In this document: piece after piece, positions 8,731 through 16,032 of the stretch
Numbering within the stretch: the stretch's first letter is position 1
How the letters are laid out: every line of letters starts with the position of its first letter
Source: Planctomycetota bacterium
GTDB lineage: Bacteria; Planctomycetota; UBA1135; GCA-002748355
Length of the DNA: 43,967 nt
Direction of reading: 5' to 3'
Assembly: GCA_027021385.1 (NCBI GenBank)
Contig: JALUUL010000044.1
Location: 1 to 43,967, forward strand
Position numbers and translations under genes: made by a program
The notes under the pieces: model-generated
Told to the model about the DNA's origin: nothing
What the model saw: only the letters and a program-made list of their open reading frames with translations
Databases searched by the model: none

Positions 8731-9827
8731 GCCCCCGCCTCCTGCGGCCGGACCGCGTGCAGGAAGACCCTCCCCTCGCCCAGGTCGAGGCAGGCGTGCC
8801 GGATCCCCCGCTCGTCGAGGCGGGGGAAGAGGAGGTTCGGCCTCCGGGGAAGCCGGGCGCAGAGGACGGCGCCTGGGCCGCCCTCCTGGAGGGCCGTGAG
8901 GATCCGAACCATCGGTTCGGGGGGTTCGAGCCCGCGGAGGTCCAGGACCTCGGGGGCCTCGGGCCCCCGGATCACGAGGAGGAAGCCCTCCTCCCCTTCC
9001 TCGGCCGCGAAGCGCAGACCCTCGATCTCCAGCCATCGCCTCAGGGGCGCGGGGTCGAAGGGCACCTCGAGCAGAAGGAGCCCCTCCGGGGCCAGGGCGC
9101 GCAGGCGCGCCCGGATCGAGTCGAAGGGGTCGACCCCGCGCTCGAGATCCTCCCGGGCATCGAAGGCCAGCAGGACCTCGGTTCCGGCGCGGTCCTCCCG
9201 CCCTTCCCCCCCGGCGGTCCCCACCTTCTCCTTGAAGATCCCCCGTTCGAAACCGGCGAAGAAGCAGGAAAGGGCCCGGTCCATCCCCGCCTCCAGGCCC
9301 CCGCCTCCGTCCTCGAGGAGCCAGGAGAGAATCGTTCCCTGCACGATCGAGAGCAGGGCGGTTCCGCCCAGCTCCGCGGAGGAGGGCTTCTCCCGTGCGA
9401 GAAGGGCGGAGAACAGGGAGCGCTGCATCGAGGTCAGGCTCCGGATTCCGCGACGGAAGGCGGGGAGCCGGTCCCCGGGTCCAGACCGGGAGAGATCGTC
9501 GAAGAGCAGCCTCGGGATCCCCGGATGTTCGCGGACGAGGGCGCAGATCCCGGCGACGAGGCTCCGGACCGCCTCCCGCGCGTCCGGTTCGGAGAGGACC
9601 CTCTCCGCGACATCTCCGAGGCGTTCCCGGACGAGTTCCAGGATTCCGCAGAGGACCTCCTCCCGCGAACGAAAGTGCCGGAACAGGGCGGGCTGGCTGA
9701 CCCCGACCCGCTCCGCGACCCCGCGGGTCGTGACCCGGGCCGGGGCCCCCTCGTCGCAGAGGGCGAGGGCGGCCGCGAGGATCTCTTTTCGGCGGTCGGA
9801 ACGCGATTTCCGGGAAGGGCTTGCCAT
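8727..9827 (-). CDS. TetR-family regulator fused to two DUF2249 domains
   Basis: A 366-residue fusion. Residues 10-60 are a TetR helix-turn-helix (TTRGVAERVGVSQPALFRHF). Residues 60-200 look like a TetR ligand-binding domain. Residues about 218-287 and 293-360 are two copies of a DUF2249 fold: each starts with a 'DxR' strand (AFDARE; LDLRGLEPPEPM), continues with 'LLEVPFDPAPLRRWL' or 'LCARLPRRPNLLFPRL', and ends in a hydrophobic strand. DUF2249 is a TusA-like fold frequently linked to hemerythrins. A normal TetR is near 200 residues, so the extra 160 are unusual. The start ATG 9827 lies 3 nt from a perfect palindrome and has no SD. It probably represses its own operon and the divergent hemerythrin; the ligand is unknown. 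Confidence 0.85.
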   Translation of the reverse strand: MASPSRKSRSDRRKEILAAALALCDEGAPARVTTRGVAERVGVSQPALFRHFRSREEVLCGILELVRERLGDVAERVLSEPDAREAVRSLVAGICALVREHPGIPRLLFDDLSRSGPGDRLPAFRRGIRSLTSMQRSLFSALLAREKPSSAELGGTALLSIVQGTILSWLLEDGGGGLEAGMDRALSCFFAGFERGIFKEKVGTAGGEGREDRAGTEVLLAFDAREDLERGVDPFDSIRARLRALAPEGLLLLEVPFDPAPLRRWLEIEGLRFAAEEGEEGFLLVIRGPEAPEVLDLRGLEPPEPMVRILTALQEGGPGAVLCARLPRRPNLLFPRLDERGIRHACLDLGEGRVFLHAVRPQEAGA

Positions 9828-9830
9828 GAT

Positions 9831-9846
9831 GTTATCGCCCGATAAC
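9831..9846. promoter_or_regulatory. Palindromic operator candidate for the TetR-DUF2249 regulator
   Basis: GTTATCG (9831-9837), two spacer bases, CGATAAC (9840-9846): a perfect 7-bp inverted repeat in the 46-nt gap between divergent tetR and hemerythrin genes. Read outward on each strand the arms contain GATAAC, which resembles a -10 hexamer, so one bound dimer could cover both promoters. It lies 3 nt from the tetR ATG and 27 nt before the hemerythrin ATG. Confidence 0.75.
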
Positions 9847-9873
9847 GTACCGCCCTGCCAGAAAGGAATCCAG

Positions 9874-10314
9874 ATGGACGGAACGACGCTGACGCAGTTC
9901 TTCGCCGGGGACCACCGGGAGGCCGACGCCTCCTGGGCCGCCGTCGAGCAGGCCGTCGAGACCGGGGACCGGGAGGCGGCGGCCGGGGCCTTCGAGACCT
10001 ACAAGAAACGCATGCTCCGCCACTTCGCGATGGAGGAAGAAGTGCTCTTCCCCGCCTTCGAGGAGGAGACCGGCATGCGCTCTGGCCCGACCGAGGTCAT
10101 GCGGAGGGAGCACGAACAGATGAAAGGCTTGCTCGCGCAGATGGAGGACCTCTGCGCGAAGGGGGACCTCGAGGAACTCCTGAACCTCGGCGACACCCAG
10201 TTGATGCTGGTCCAGCAACACAACCAGAAGGAGGAGACGATCCTCTATCCGATGGCCGAGGGAAGCCTGGCCGGAGCCTGGTCCGAACTCCTGGGGCGCC
10301 TCGAGTCCTATTGA
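9874..10314 (+). CDS. Hemerythrin HHE-domain protein
   Basis: A 146-residue soluble four-helix protein with the di-iron ligand set of the HHE family: His14 (GDHRE), His50 and Glu54 (RHFAMEEE), His80 (REHEQM), His116 and Glu120 (QQHNQKEE). Such proteins bind O2 or NO or act as iron stores or repair factors. The start ATG 9874 follows AAAGGA at 9862-9867. It is divergent from the TetR-DUF2249 regulator and shares its operator region, so it is likely derepressed by the regulator's signal. The 3' end overlaps the converging metallopeptidase gene by 7 nt. Confidence 0.88.
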   Translation: MDGTTLTQFFAGDHREADASWAAVEQAVETGDREAAAGAFETYKKRMLRHFAMEEEVLFPAFEEETGMRSGPTEVMRREHEQMKGLLAQMEDLCAKGDLEELLNLGDTQLMLVQQHNQKEETILYPMAEGSLAGAWSELLGRLESY

Positions 10315-13300
10315 GATCCCCGCGGTCGTCTGGTGAAGGCGCACAGGGTCCGGATCGCGGCCGGCAGTCCTCCCCCGGGGCCGACCCTGCCGGCGGCGCG
10401 GACGACCCCGAAGGGGTCGACGAAGAGGAGCCAGGGGCGCTTCTCCAAGGGCGGAATGGTGACGGCGCGGGTCCGCAGCGGCGCCTTCCTCCCGAAGAAG
10501 GCCCGGTGCTCGGATTCGATCGCGAGGCGGGCCTCCTCCTCGAGGGAAGCCGGAACGAAGAACACGAGATCCTGGGGGAAGCGCAAGAGGTCCCCGCGAA
10601 GAGCCTGAACCGCCTTGCGGAGCTGGCGGTAGAGGAGCATCGGGGGGGCGGGCTTCTCGAGGGACGGATCCTTCTCCCGCTTCCGCACGCCCTTTTCCGG
10701 AAGGAGGCAGACCACCGTTCCCTGCTTTCCCGGAACGAGGCCCCGGCAGGGAAGCCCGAGGACCCCGGCGAGGACCGAAGGCCCCGCGCCCTTCCCGCCG
10801 AGGTCGAGCCCGAAGGCCTCCCGGGGCAGGGGCGGGGCCTCCCTCCCTGCATCGAGGCGCTGGACGGTCGGCTCCTGGAGGCGGACCGCGCCCTGGGACA
10901 TCGCCAGCCCGATCGTCCCCTCGAGCGGACGCAGGTCCGGAGTCGTGTAGGAGAGGATGTGCTTCCCCTCGACGTAGACCCGGGCCGTCGGGCCGTGGAT
11001 CCGGACCTCGAGCCGGAAGAACGACGACGGTTTCTCGAAGCGGAAACGAGTGCGGGGCCGTCCCCCCGGCAGCGGTCCCTCCCGATCCCAGAGCCCCCTC
11101 AGGGAGAAGGAGCAGGCCTTCGTCTTCCCCGGTTCGTCCTTCCGGCCCACCGAATAGAGGAAATCACCGGCGGAGAAGTAGAGACGAAGGTTCCGGTCCC
11201 GGCGTTCGTTCCCCAGGATCAGGGCGCCGGAGACGAAGGAGGTCGTGAAGTGCACGGTGGTCTCGAAGCGGTAGCTTCCCGGGGCCTGCCATTCGGCCGA
11301 GCGGACGAAGGCGTGACGCTGGTGCGCGCGCCGGTCGAGGGTGCCGGTCGCGTCCCTCGGCCGGAACCTGCCGACGTGCAAGTCCCCGCCCGGGGTCACG
11401 TACCAGAGTCCGCGTACGCGGCGTTCCTCGTAGCCCGAGAGGCCGTCCTCGACCCAGCCGTGGAGCCCGAGGTGGTGCGGGAGCCCCCTCGGGTCGAGAG
11501 GCACCGGTTCTTCTTCCAGCGGACCGGTCTTCGCGCCGGTCGCGCGACGGAGCCTACGCGCATCCCCGCGAAGCCTCGCCGCACTCGAGGCGAGCCCGAG
11601 CGAAGCCAGGCTCTCCGCCGTCCGGTCCAGGGAGCGCAGGTACGCGGTCAGGCGCGGCAGCCGGTCGAAGAGGGGGAAGCGGCCCCTCGGCTCCGAACCG
11701 AGACCGCGCCGCGCGCGCTCCTTCTCGAGGACCCAGGCCGCGCCGGACCGACCGAGACGGCGCAACAGCCCCGGAAGCGCCTCGGCCCCCTCCGCCCTCC
11801 ACCCGTCGACGGCGAGGGCCCAGCAGAAGGCCTCCGCCGCGGCTTCGAGCTTCCCCGCGGCGAGCAGGAGTTTCCCCGCAAGGGCGGCCTGCCGGTCCCC
11901 AAACCAGGGTTCGGCGCGGTTCCGCGTCCAGGTCCAGGTCGGGCGATCCTCGATGCGCGCGTTCCTGCGCGAGGGAGCGAGCCGGAGCACGTAGCGTGCG
12001 ATCCAGGGGACCTTTTCCCCCCAGCAGTGCCGGTAGCACCCGACGAGGAAGGAGCGCCAGAGCTTGAGGAACTCCTTCTTCCCGTCGGGCCTCCCGCCCT
12101 CCCCGTCCGCGAAGGTCGCAAGGAAGGCCTTGAAGGGTTCCTTCTTCCTCGCGGGCCGCGCACGCAGGAACCCTCCTAGCTTCCTCGCGAAGACGGCCTT
12201 CCCGTCGATCTCCCAAGTATTCAGGAATGTGTAGAGCGCATAGCCGGCGGAGTAGTTGTCCCGGTAATCCTCGATCGTCCCCTCGATCAGTTTACGGAAC
12301 TTGGCTTCCCCTCCGTAGCCCTTGATGAACGGGGTCTGCACCTTCCAGGGATTCAGATACCGGGGCTCGAAATCCCCGTCCTCGATCGGGCCGTAGGCGG
12401 CGGCGGTGTAGACGGCCCTCCCCTCCGCCAACCAGGCGGGCAGGGCCGGATGGATCGCCCCATCGAAGCGGTGCGTCAGCTCATGCGTCAGGGAGCGCCC
12501 CAGGCCGGCAATGCTTCCCCATGAGAAGCGCAGCACCGTGCGGTCCCCGGCTTGGAATCCACCGACCCACCAAAACGGAGCGTCCTCCGATTCGAGGTCG
12601 GCCGCCTCGGGTACGATCCGCACGGTCCCCCTCCTCGACTTGAACGGATCCCTTCCGAACCAGCGGGCCAGCCGTGTATGGTGCTTTTCGATCGTGCGCA
12701 CCGTACCGAGCAAGGTCTCGAAGCCGCAGATCGTCTCGATGCGGTAGAGGCCTCCCGGGCTCACCGCGACTCCCGGGTTCGACCAGTCCGCGTGGGATTC
12801 GGTGAAAGCTCTCCGTTCAGTGGGGTCGAGGGCGGCGAGGGGTTCCTCGGTCCAGGGTTCGCCGATCCTCGCCGCCAGGGCGCGGCGCAGGCGTTCGCGG
12901 GCCTCGCGCCCCGCTTTCGCGAGCGCTTCCATCCTCGGAGGCTTCGGACCCTTCAGGAACTTGAACCCGGCCTGGGCGGCGAACCCGGCCAGGCGGAGCG
13001 CGGCCTGCAGGCGCAGGTCCCGTCCGGTCGTCGCCGCCCCCTTCCCCCCTCCGCCGGCGAGGGCGCGCAGGGGATCGAGGACTTTCGCGTAGGCCGGACG
13101 GTGGTTCTCCATCAACTCGCGGAACTTCGGCCCGTAGTACCGCCTGAGGGCCGGAGCGCCGTCGAAGAGGATCTCCGCGAGATCCGCCGAGAAGCGCAGG
13201 AGGAGTCCCCCGCCCGGGACCGCCTTCCCCTTCTTTGCGCATTTCACGGCGAAGCGGTGGAGTTCGCGTACGGCCGCGACCCGGGCCGCGGCCAGCGGGC

Positions 13301-13784
13301 GGGGATCGGCCTCGGCCTCCGGCCAGCCCTTCTTGAGTTCCCGGGGAAGCACGAACCTCCCCCGGGCATCCATCGCGGCGAGCACGAGGAGCCTCGACTC
13401 GAGCGTCCTCGCATCCGGATCCCTCTCCCTCCGGGCCGCCTCGACACGGAGCCGAATCCAGGAAGGGTCCTCGATTCCGTAGATCCCGGCGGCGCGCAGG
13501 TGCCGGAGGAAACCCTTTCCGCCCTCCTCGCGCAGGGCGCGTCGGGCCCGTTCCAGGCGGACTCGGAAGGCCTCCCCCATCGAAGGGGGGGCGGTTCCCT
13601 CGCGGACTCCGGGATCCGGGCCGGGCGGCACCTGCGCCCCCGCGAAGCCCCGCCCCAGGAACAGGCCCAGGACCAGGGGGACCGCGGGAAAACCCCGCCC
13701 GAGGGTCCGCCTCCAACCTGGTCCAGCCCGGGGATCCCCCTCAGGCCGGGACTGCGACGAAACACCGCTTCGCCGAACTGTCAC
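10308..13784 (-). CDS. Very large secreted gluzincin-like metallopeptidase with C-terminal lectin-like domain
   Basis: An 1158-residue exported protein, starting at GTG 13784 (GGGGAAG at 13789-13795). The signal peptide is the hydrophobic run PAVPLVLGLFLGRGFAGAQ after a basic N-region of about 30 residues; no better start exists. A helical N-terminal half leads to a zinc-peptidase core: HELTH with His434, Glu435 and His438, followed by WLAEG with Glu454 as third ligand, the peptidase MA-like / DUF1570 arrangement. The C-terminal third holds a concanavalin-like or DUF1080-like beta domain (FETTVHFTTSFVSGALILGN; RLEVRIHGPTARVYVEG). The substrate is unknown; extracellular protein or glycoconjugate turnover is possible. 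It is divergent from the six-domain cytochrome with a 168-nt shared upstream region. Confidence 0.72.
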   Translation of the reverse strand: MTVRRSGVSSQSRPEGDPRAGPGWRRTLGRGFPAVPLVLGLFLGRGFAGAQVPPGPDPGVREGTAPPSMGEAFRVRLERARRALREEGGKGFLRHLRAAGIYGIEDPSWIRLRVEAARRERDPDARTLESRLLVLAAMDARGRFVLPRELKKGWPEAEADPRPLAAARVAAVRELHRFAVKCAKKGKAVPGGGLLLRFSADLAEILFDGAPALRRYYGPKFRELMENHRPAYAKVLDPLRALAGGGGKGAATTGRDLRLQAALRLAGFAAQAGFKFLKGPKPPRMEALAKAGREARERLRRALAARIGEPWTEEPLAALDPTERRAFTESHADWSNPGVAVSPGGLYRIETICGFETLLGTVRTIEKHHTRLARWFGRDPFKSRRGTVRIVPEAADLESEDAPFWWVGGFQAGDRTVLRFSWGSIAGLGRSLTHELTHRFDGAIHPALPAWLAEGRAVYTAAAYGPIEDGDFEPRYLNPWKVQTPFIKGYGGEAKFRKLIEGTIEDYRDNYSAGYALYTFLNTWEIDGKAVFARKLGGFLRARPARKKEPFKAFLATFADGEGGRPDGKKEFLKLWRSFLVGCYRHCWGEKVPWIARYVLRLAPSRRNARIEDRPTWTWTRNRAEPWFGDRQAALAGKLLLAAGKLEAAAEAFCWALAVDGWRAEGAEALPGLLRRLGRSGAAWVLEKERARRGLGSEPRGRFPLFDRLPRLTAYLRSLDRTAESLASLGLASSAARLRGDARRLRRATGAKTGPLEEEPVPLDPRGLPHHLGLHGWVEDGLSGYEERRVRGLWYVTPGGDLHVGRFRPRDATGTLDRRAHQRHAFVRSAEWQAPGSYRFETTVHFTTSFVSGALILGNERRDRNLRLYFSAGDFLYSVGRKDEPGKTKACSFSLRGLWDREGPLPGGRPRTRFRFEKPSSFFRLEVRIHGPTARVYVEGKHILSYTTPDLRPLEGTIGLAMSQGAVRLQEPTVQRLDAGREAPPLPREAFGLDLGGKGAGPSVLAGVLGLPCRGLVPGKQGTVVCLLPEKGVRKREKDPSLEKPAPPMLLYRQLRKAVQALRGDLLRFPQDLVFFVPASLEEEARLAIESEHRAFFGRKAPLRTRAVTIPPLEKRPWLLFVDPFGVVRAAGRVGPGGGLPAAIRTLCAFTRRPRGSQ

Positions 13785-13814
13785 CCGACTTCCCCATCTA
13801 CTAAGATCCGGTCC

Positions 13815-13835
13815 TGTTGCCAACGGAAGGCAACA
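13815..13835. promoter_or_regulatory. Inverted repeat upstream of the respiratory operon
   Basis: TGTTGCC (13815-13821) and GGCAACA (13829-13835) form a perfect 7-bp inverted repeat with a 7-nt spacer, in the 168-nt region between the divergent metallopeptidase and cytochrome genes. A 21-bp dyad of this kind fits a dimeric transcription factor. It shares TTG...CAA with CRP/FNR-type sites but not the FNR core. Regulator unknown. Confidence 0.5.
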
Positions 13836-13952
13836 AAAACTGGAAAAGACCCCTCTCGAAGCACGAGGATTGAATCCGTTGCGACGCCCCCTCCATCCTC
13901 CCCGTTCCTTCGACATTCTCCGTCCCCTCGATCCCCTCACGGGAGGTAGGCC

Positions 13953-15959
13953 ATGAACTTCGATTCCGGCTCGCGAAACCACGGCGCCGACACAGGCAAG
14001 CTGAACCTCATGAGTCTGTTTCCGGTTTTCGTCCTGGCGGCGGGAACCGCCGCCGGCATCGCGGGTTTCGCGTTCTGGATGGCCGCGATCAATGCCCCGC
14101 GCAAGAAAGCGATGGGACCGGGGGCCATGAACATGACGACCCCGGGAGTCGGTGAGAGCATAACCGCTGGAGGAGGAGGCACCGAGTCCTCCGCTCCTCG
14201 GATCCTGAACGGGAAGACTCTCTACCAGCAGAACTGCTCGGCCTGCCACGGCCCCGATCTCAAGGGGGTCGCGACCCCGGGGGCGATCCCGGTTCCCTCC
14301 CTCGGCAACCCCGACTTCCTTTCGGTCGCGAGCGACAACTACCTGCGCAAGCTGATCCATACGGGACGCAGCGGAACGGCGATGCCCGCCTGGGGGAAGG
14401 ACCACGGAGGAGTGCTCGAGGACGATCAGATCGACGCCCTTGTCGCCTTCATCCGTTCGCACGAACCGAAGGGGCCCAGGCTCGAGGACATCTCGAGGGA
14501 AAAGGGGAATCCCCGGTTCGGGGCCGCTCTCTACCGCGGAAACTGTGCGATCTGCCACGGAACCCGCGGAGAGGGAGGGATCGGCACCGCCCTCAGATCC
14601 CCCGGATTCCTCGAACTCGCGAGCGACCGCAACATCGTCCACACGATCGTGAACGGCCGTCCGGACACGGGCATGCCGTCCTGGCGCAAGATGACCGCGC
14701 AGCAGGTCTCCGACATCCTGGCCTACCTCCGAAGCTGGCAGGGACCGAAGGTCGAGGTCTCCGAGGTCCGGGCCTACCTCGACTCCGGAAAGGCCAGTTC
14801 GAGGATGGGTGCGCGGATCTACCGCTCGAAATGCCAGGCCTGCCACGGCCGGAAGGCCGAAGGGGCGATCGGCCCCTCTCTCGTCCATGAGGAGTTCCTC
14901 GCGATCGTCGACGACGAATACCTGATCCGCGCGATCCGTGATGGGCGCCCGGGAACCGCAATGCCGACCTGGACGGAGTTCGGGGTCGAGGATCTCGGGG
15001 ACCTCGTGGCCTTCCTGCGCAAGAAGGGAGGCAAGATCACCCGCCGCACCCCCCGGCCGCCGCAGGGCGGGGACGCGGTCCGCGGCAAGGACATCTACCG
15101 CTCGGCCTGCCTCTCCTGTCACGGCATGAAGGGAACCGGAGGCGTCGGCCCACAACTCGCGAACCCGGTCTTCCTCGAACAGGCGAGCGACGCCTTCCTA
15201 GCGGAGACGATCCGGGTCGGCCGGAACGGGACCGCGATGCGGGGCTTCCTCCGTCACGCCCGCAAGGGCGGTGCCGGAGGCATCGTCGACCTCGACGAGA
15301 AGCAGATCGCCGACGTCGTCGCCTACGTCCGTTCCTTCCAGAACGAGCCCCTCGACATGACCGCCATGCGCGCGGTGCTCGGGAACGCACACCGAGGCAA
15401 GGACATCTACGAAAAGACCGCAGGCTGCGCGCAGTGCCACGGCAAGTTCGGCGAAGGAGACGTCGGACCCGCGCTCGGGAATCCCTTCTTCCTCGAACAG
15501 GTCAGCGAGGGATTCCTGATCGGGACGATGGTGCTCGGGCGCAAGGGAACGGAGATGCGCAGCTTCGTGCGCGGCGGCATCTCCCGTCTCTCGGCGAGCG
15601 ACCTGATGGACGTCGCCGCCTACGTCCGGACCCTCCCCTTCCACCTTCCCAAGGGCCCGAAAGGGTGGCGTCACCACAAGCCGACCGGACCGATCGAGGT
15701 CGGCAGGAAACTCTACGATTCCAACTGTATGGGTTGTCACGGCAAGGATGGAAAGGGCGGCTACGCGCCGACTCTGACCAATCCCGAATTCCTCTCCGCC
15801 GCCTCCGACGGTTTCCTCGTGGCGACGATCGCCCGGGGACGCCAGACGACGCAGATGAGGGGATTCGGTCCGGGGACGCCCGGTATCGCAACCCTGTCTG
15901 CAGACGAAATCCGCAGCATCATCGGATTCATCCGCAGCTTCCAGAAAGGGAGCCGCTGA
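13953..15959 (+). CDS. Membrane-anchored cytochrome with six tandem c-type domains
   Basis: A 668-residue protein with one N-terminal transmembrane anchor (about residues 20-46) and six class I cytochrome c domains outside the membrane. Heme-binding CXXCH motifs begin at Cys95, 198, 294, 386, 492 and 592, spaced by 92-106 residues. Each domain has a candidate distal Met: MPAW, MPSW, MPTW in domains 1-3, and MRGF, MRSF, MRGF in domains 4-6, so two triplets are visible. It starts at ATG 13953 with GGGAGGT at 13941-13947. It is the first gene of the nap-like operon and would carry electrons between the membrane pool and the periplasmic oxidoreductase, replacing NapB/NapC, which are absent. That role is inference. 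No close match to a named hexaheme family is apparent to me. Confidence 0.93.
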   Translation: MNFDSGSRNHGADTGKLNLMSLFPVFVLAAGTAAGIAGFAFWMAAINAPRKKAMGPGAMNMTTPGVGESITAGGGGTESSAPRILNGKTLYQQNCSACHGPDLKGVATPGAIPVPSLGNPDFLSVASDNYLRKLIHTGRSGTAMPAWGKDHGGVLEDDQIDALVAFIRSHEPKGPRLEDISREKGNPRFGAALYRGNCAICHGTRGEGGIGTALRSPGFLELASDRNIVHTIVNGRPDTGMPSWRKMTAQQVSDILAYLRSWQGPKVEVSEVRAYLDSGKASSRMGARIYRSKCQACHGRKAEGAIGPSLVHEEFLAIVDDEYLIRAIRDGRPGTAMPTWTEFGVEDLGDLVAFLRKKGGKITRRTPRPPQGGDAVRGKDIYRSACLSCHGMKGTGGVGPQLANPVFLEQASDAFLAETIRVGRNGTAMRGFLRHARKGGAGGIVDLDEKQIADVVAYVRSFQNEPLDMTAMRAVLGNAHRGKDIYEKTAGCAQCHGKFGEGDVGPALGNPFFLEQVSEGFLIGTMVLGRKGTEMRSFVRGGISRLSASDLMDVAAYVRTLPFHLPKGPKGWRHHKPTGPIEVGRKLYDSNCMGCHGKDGKGGYAPTLTNPEFLSAASDGFLVATIARGRQTTQMRGFGPGTPGIATLSADEIRSIIGFIRSFQKGSR

Positions 15960-16009
15960 TCGTTCCGTCGTTCTTTTCCTTCCTTCTCCTTCCCAACCGT
16001 AACCCCAGA

Positions 16010-16028
16010 CCGATCTTGATCGGGAGGT
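16010..16028 (+). promoter_or_regulatory. Palindrome overlapping the napA ribosome binding site
   Basis: CCGATC (16010-16015), TT, GATCGG (16018-16023) is a perfect inverted repeat whose right arm shares its last bases with the GGGAGGT SD (16022-16028) of the next gene. In RNA it can fold as CCGAU-CUUG-AUCGG, a 5-bp stem with a four-base loop touching the SD. It may tune translation or stabilise processed mRNA between the cytochrome and NapA; the stem is short. Confidence 0.35.
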
Positions 16029-16032
16029 AGAC

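Noticed and set aside
8731..9036. Longer N-terminus for the polytopic membrane protein
   Set aside because: The extra 102 residues are low-complexity Gly/Pro/Arg and lie antisense-frame inside the TetR-DUF2249 gene. ATG 8730 overlaps the tetR stop by ATGA, which is the more natural start.
13816..13834. FNR box upstream of the cytochrome
   Set aside because: The FNR consensus TTGAT-N4-ATCAA is not met; the arms are TTGCC and GGCAA with a 7-nt gap. Listed only as an unassigned dyad.
13785..15155. Extension of the large minus-strand metallopeptidase upstream to about 15155
   Set aside because: That reading would be antisense to the six-domain cytochrome, whose motifs are unambiguous. GTG 13784 gives a signal peptide and has an upstream SD-like sequence.
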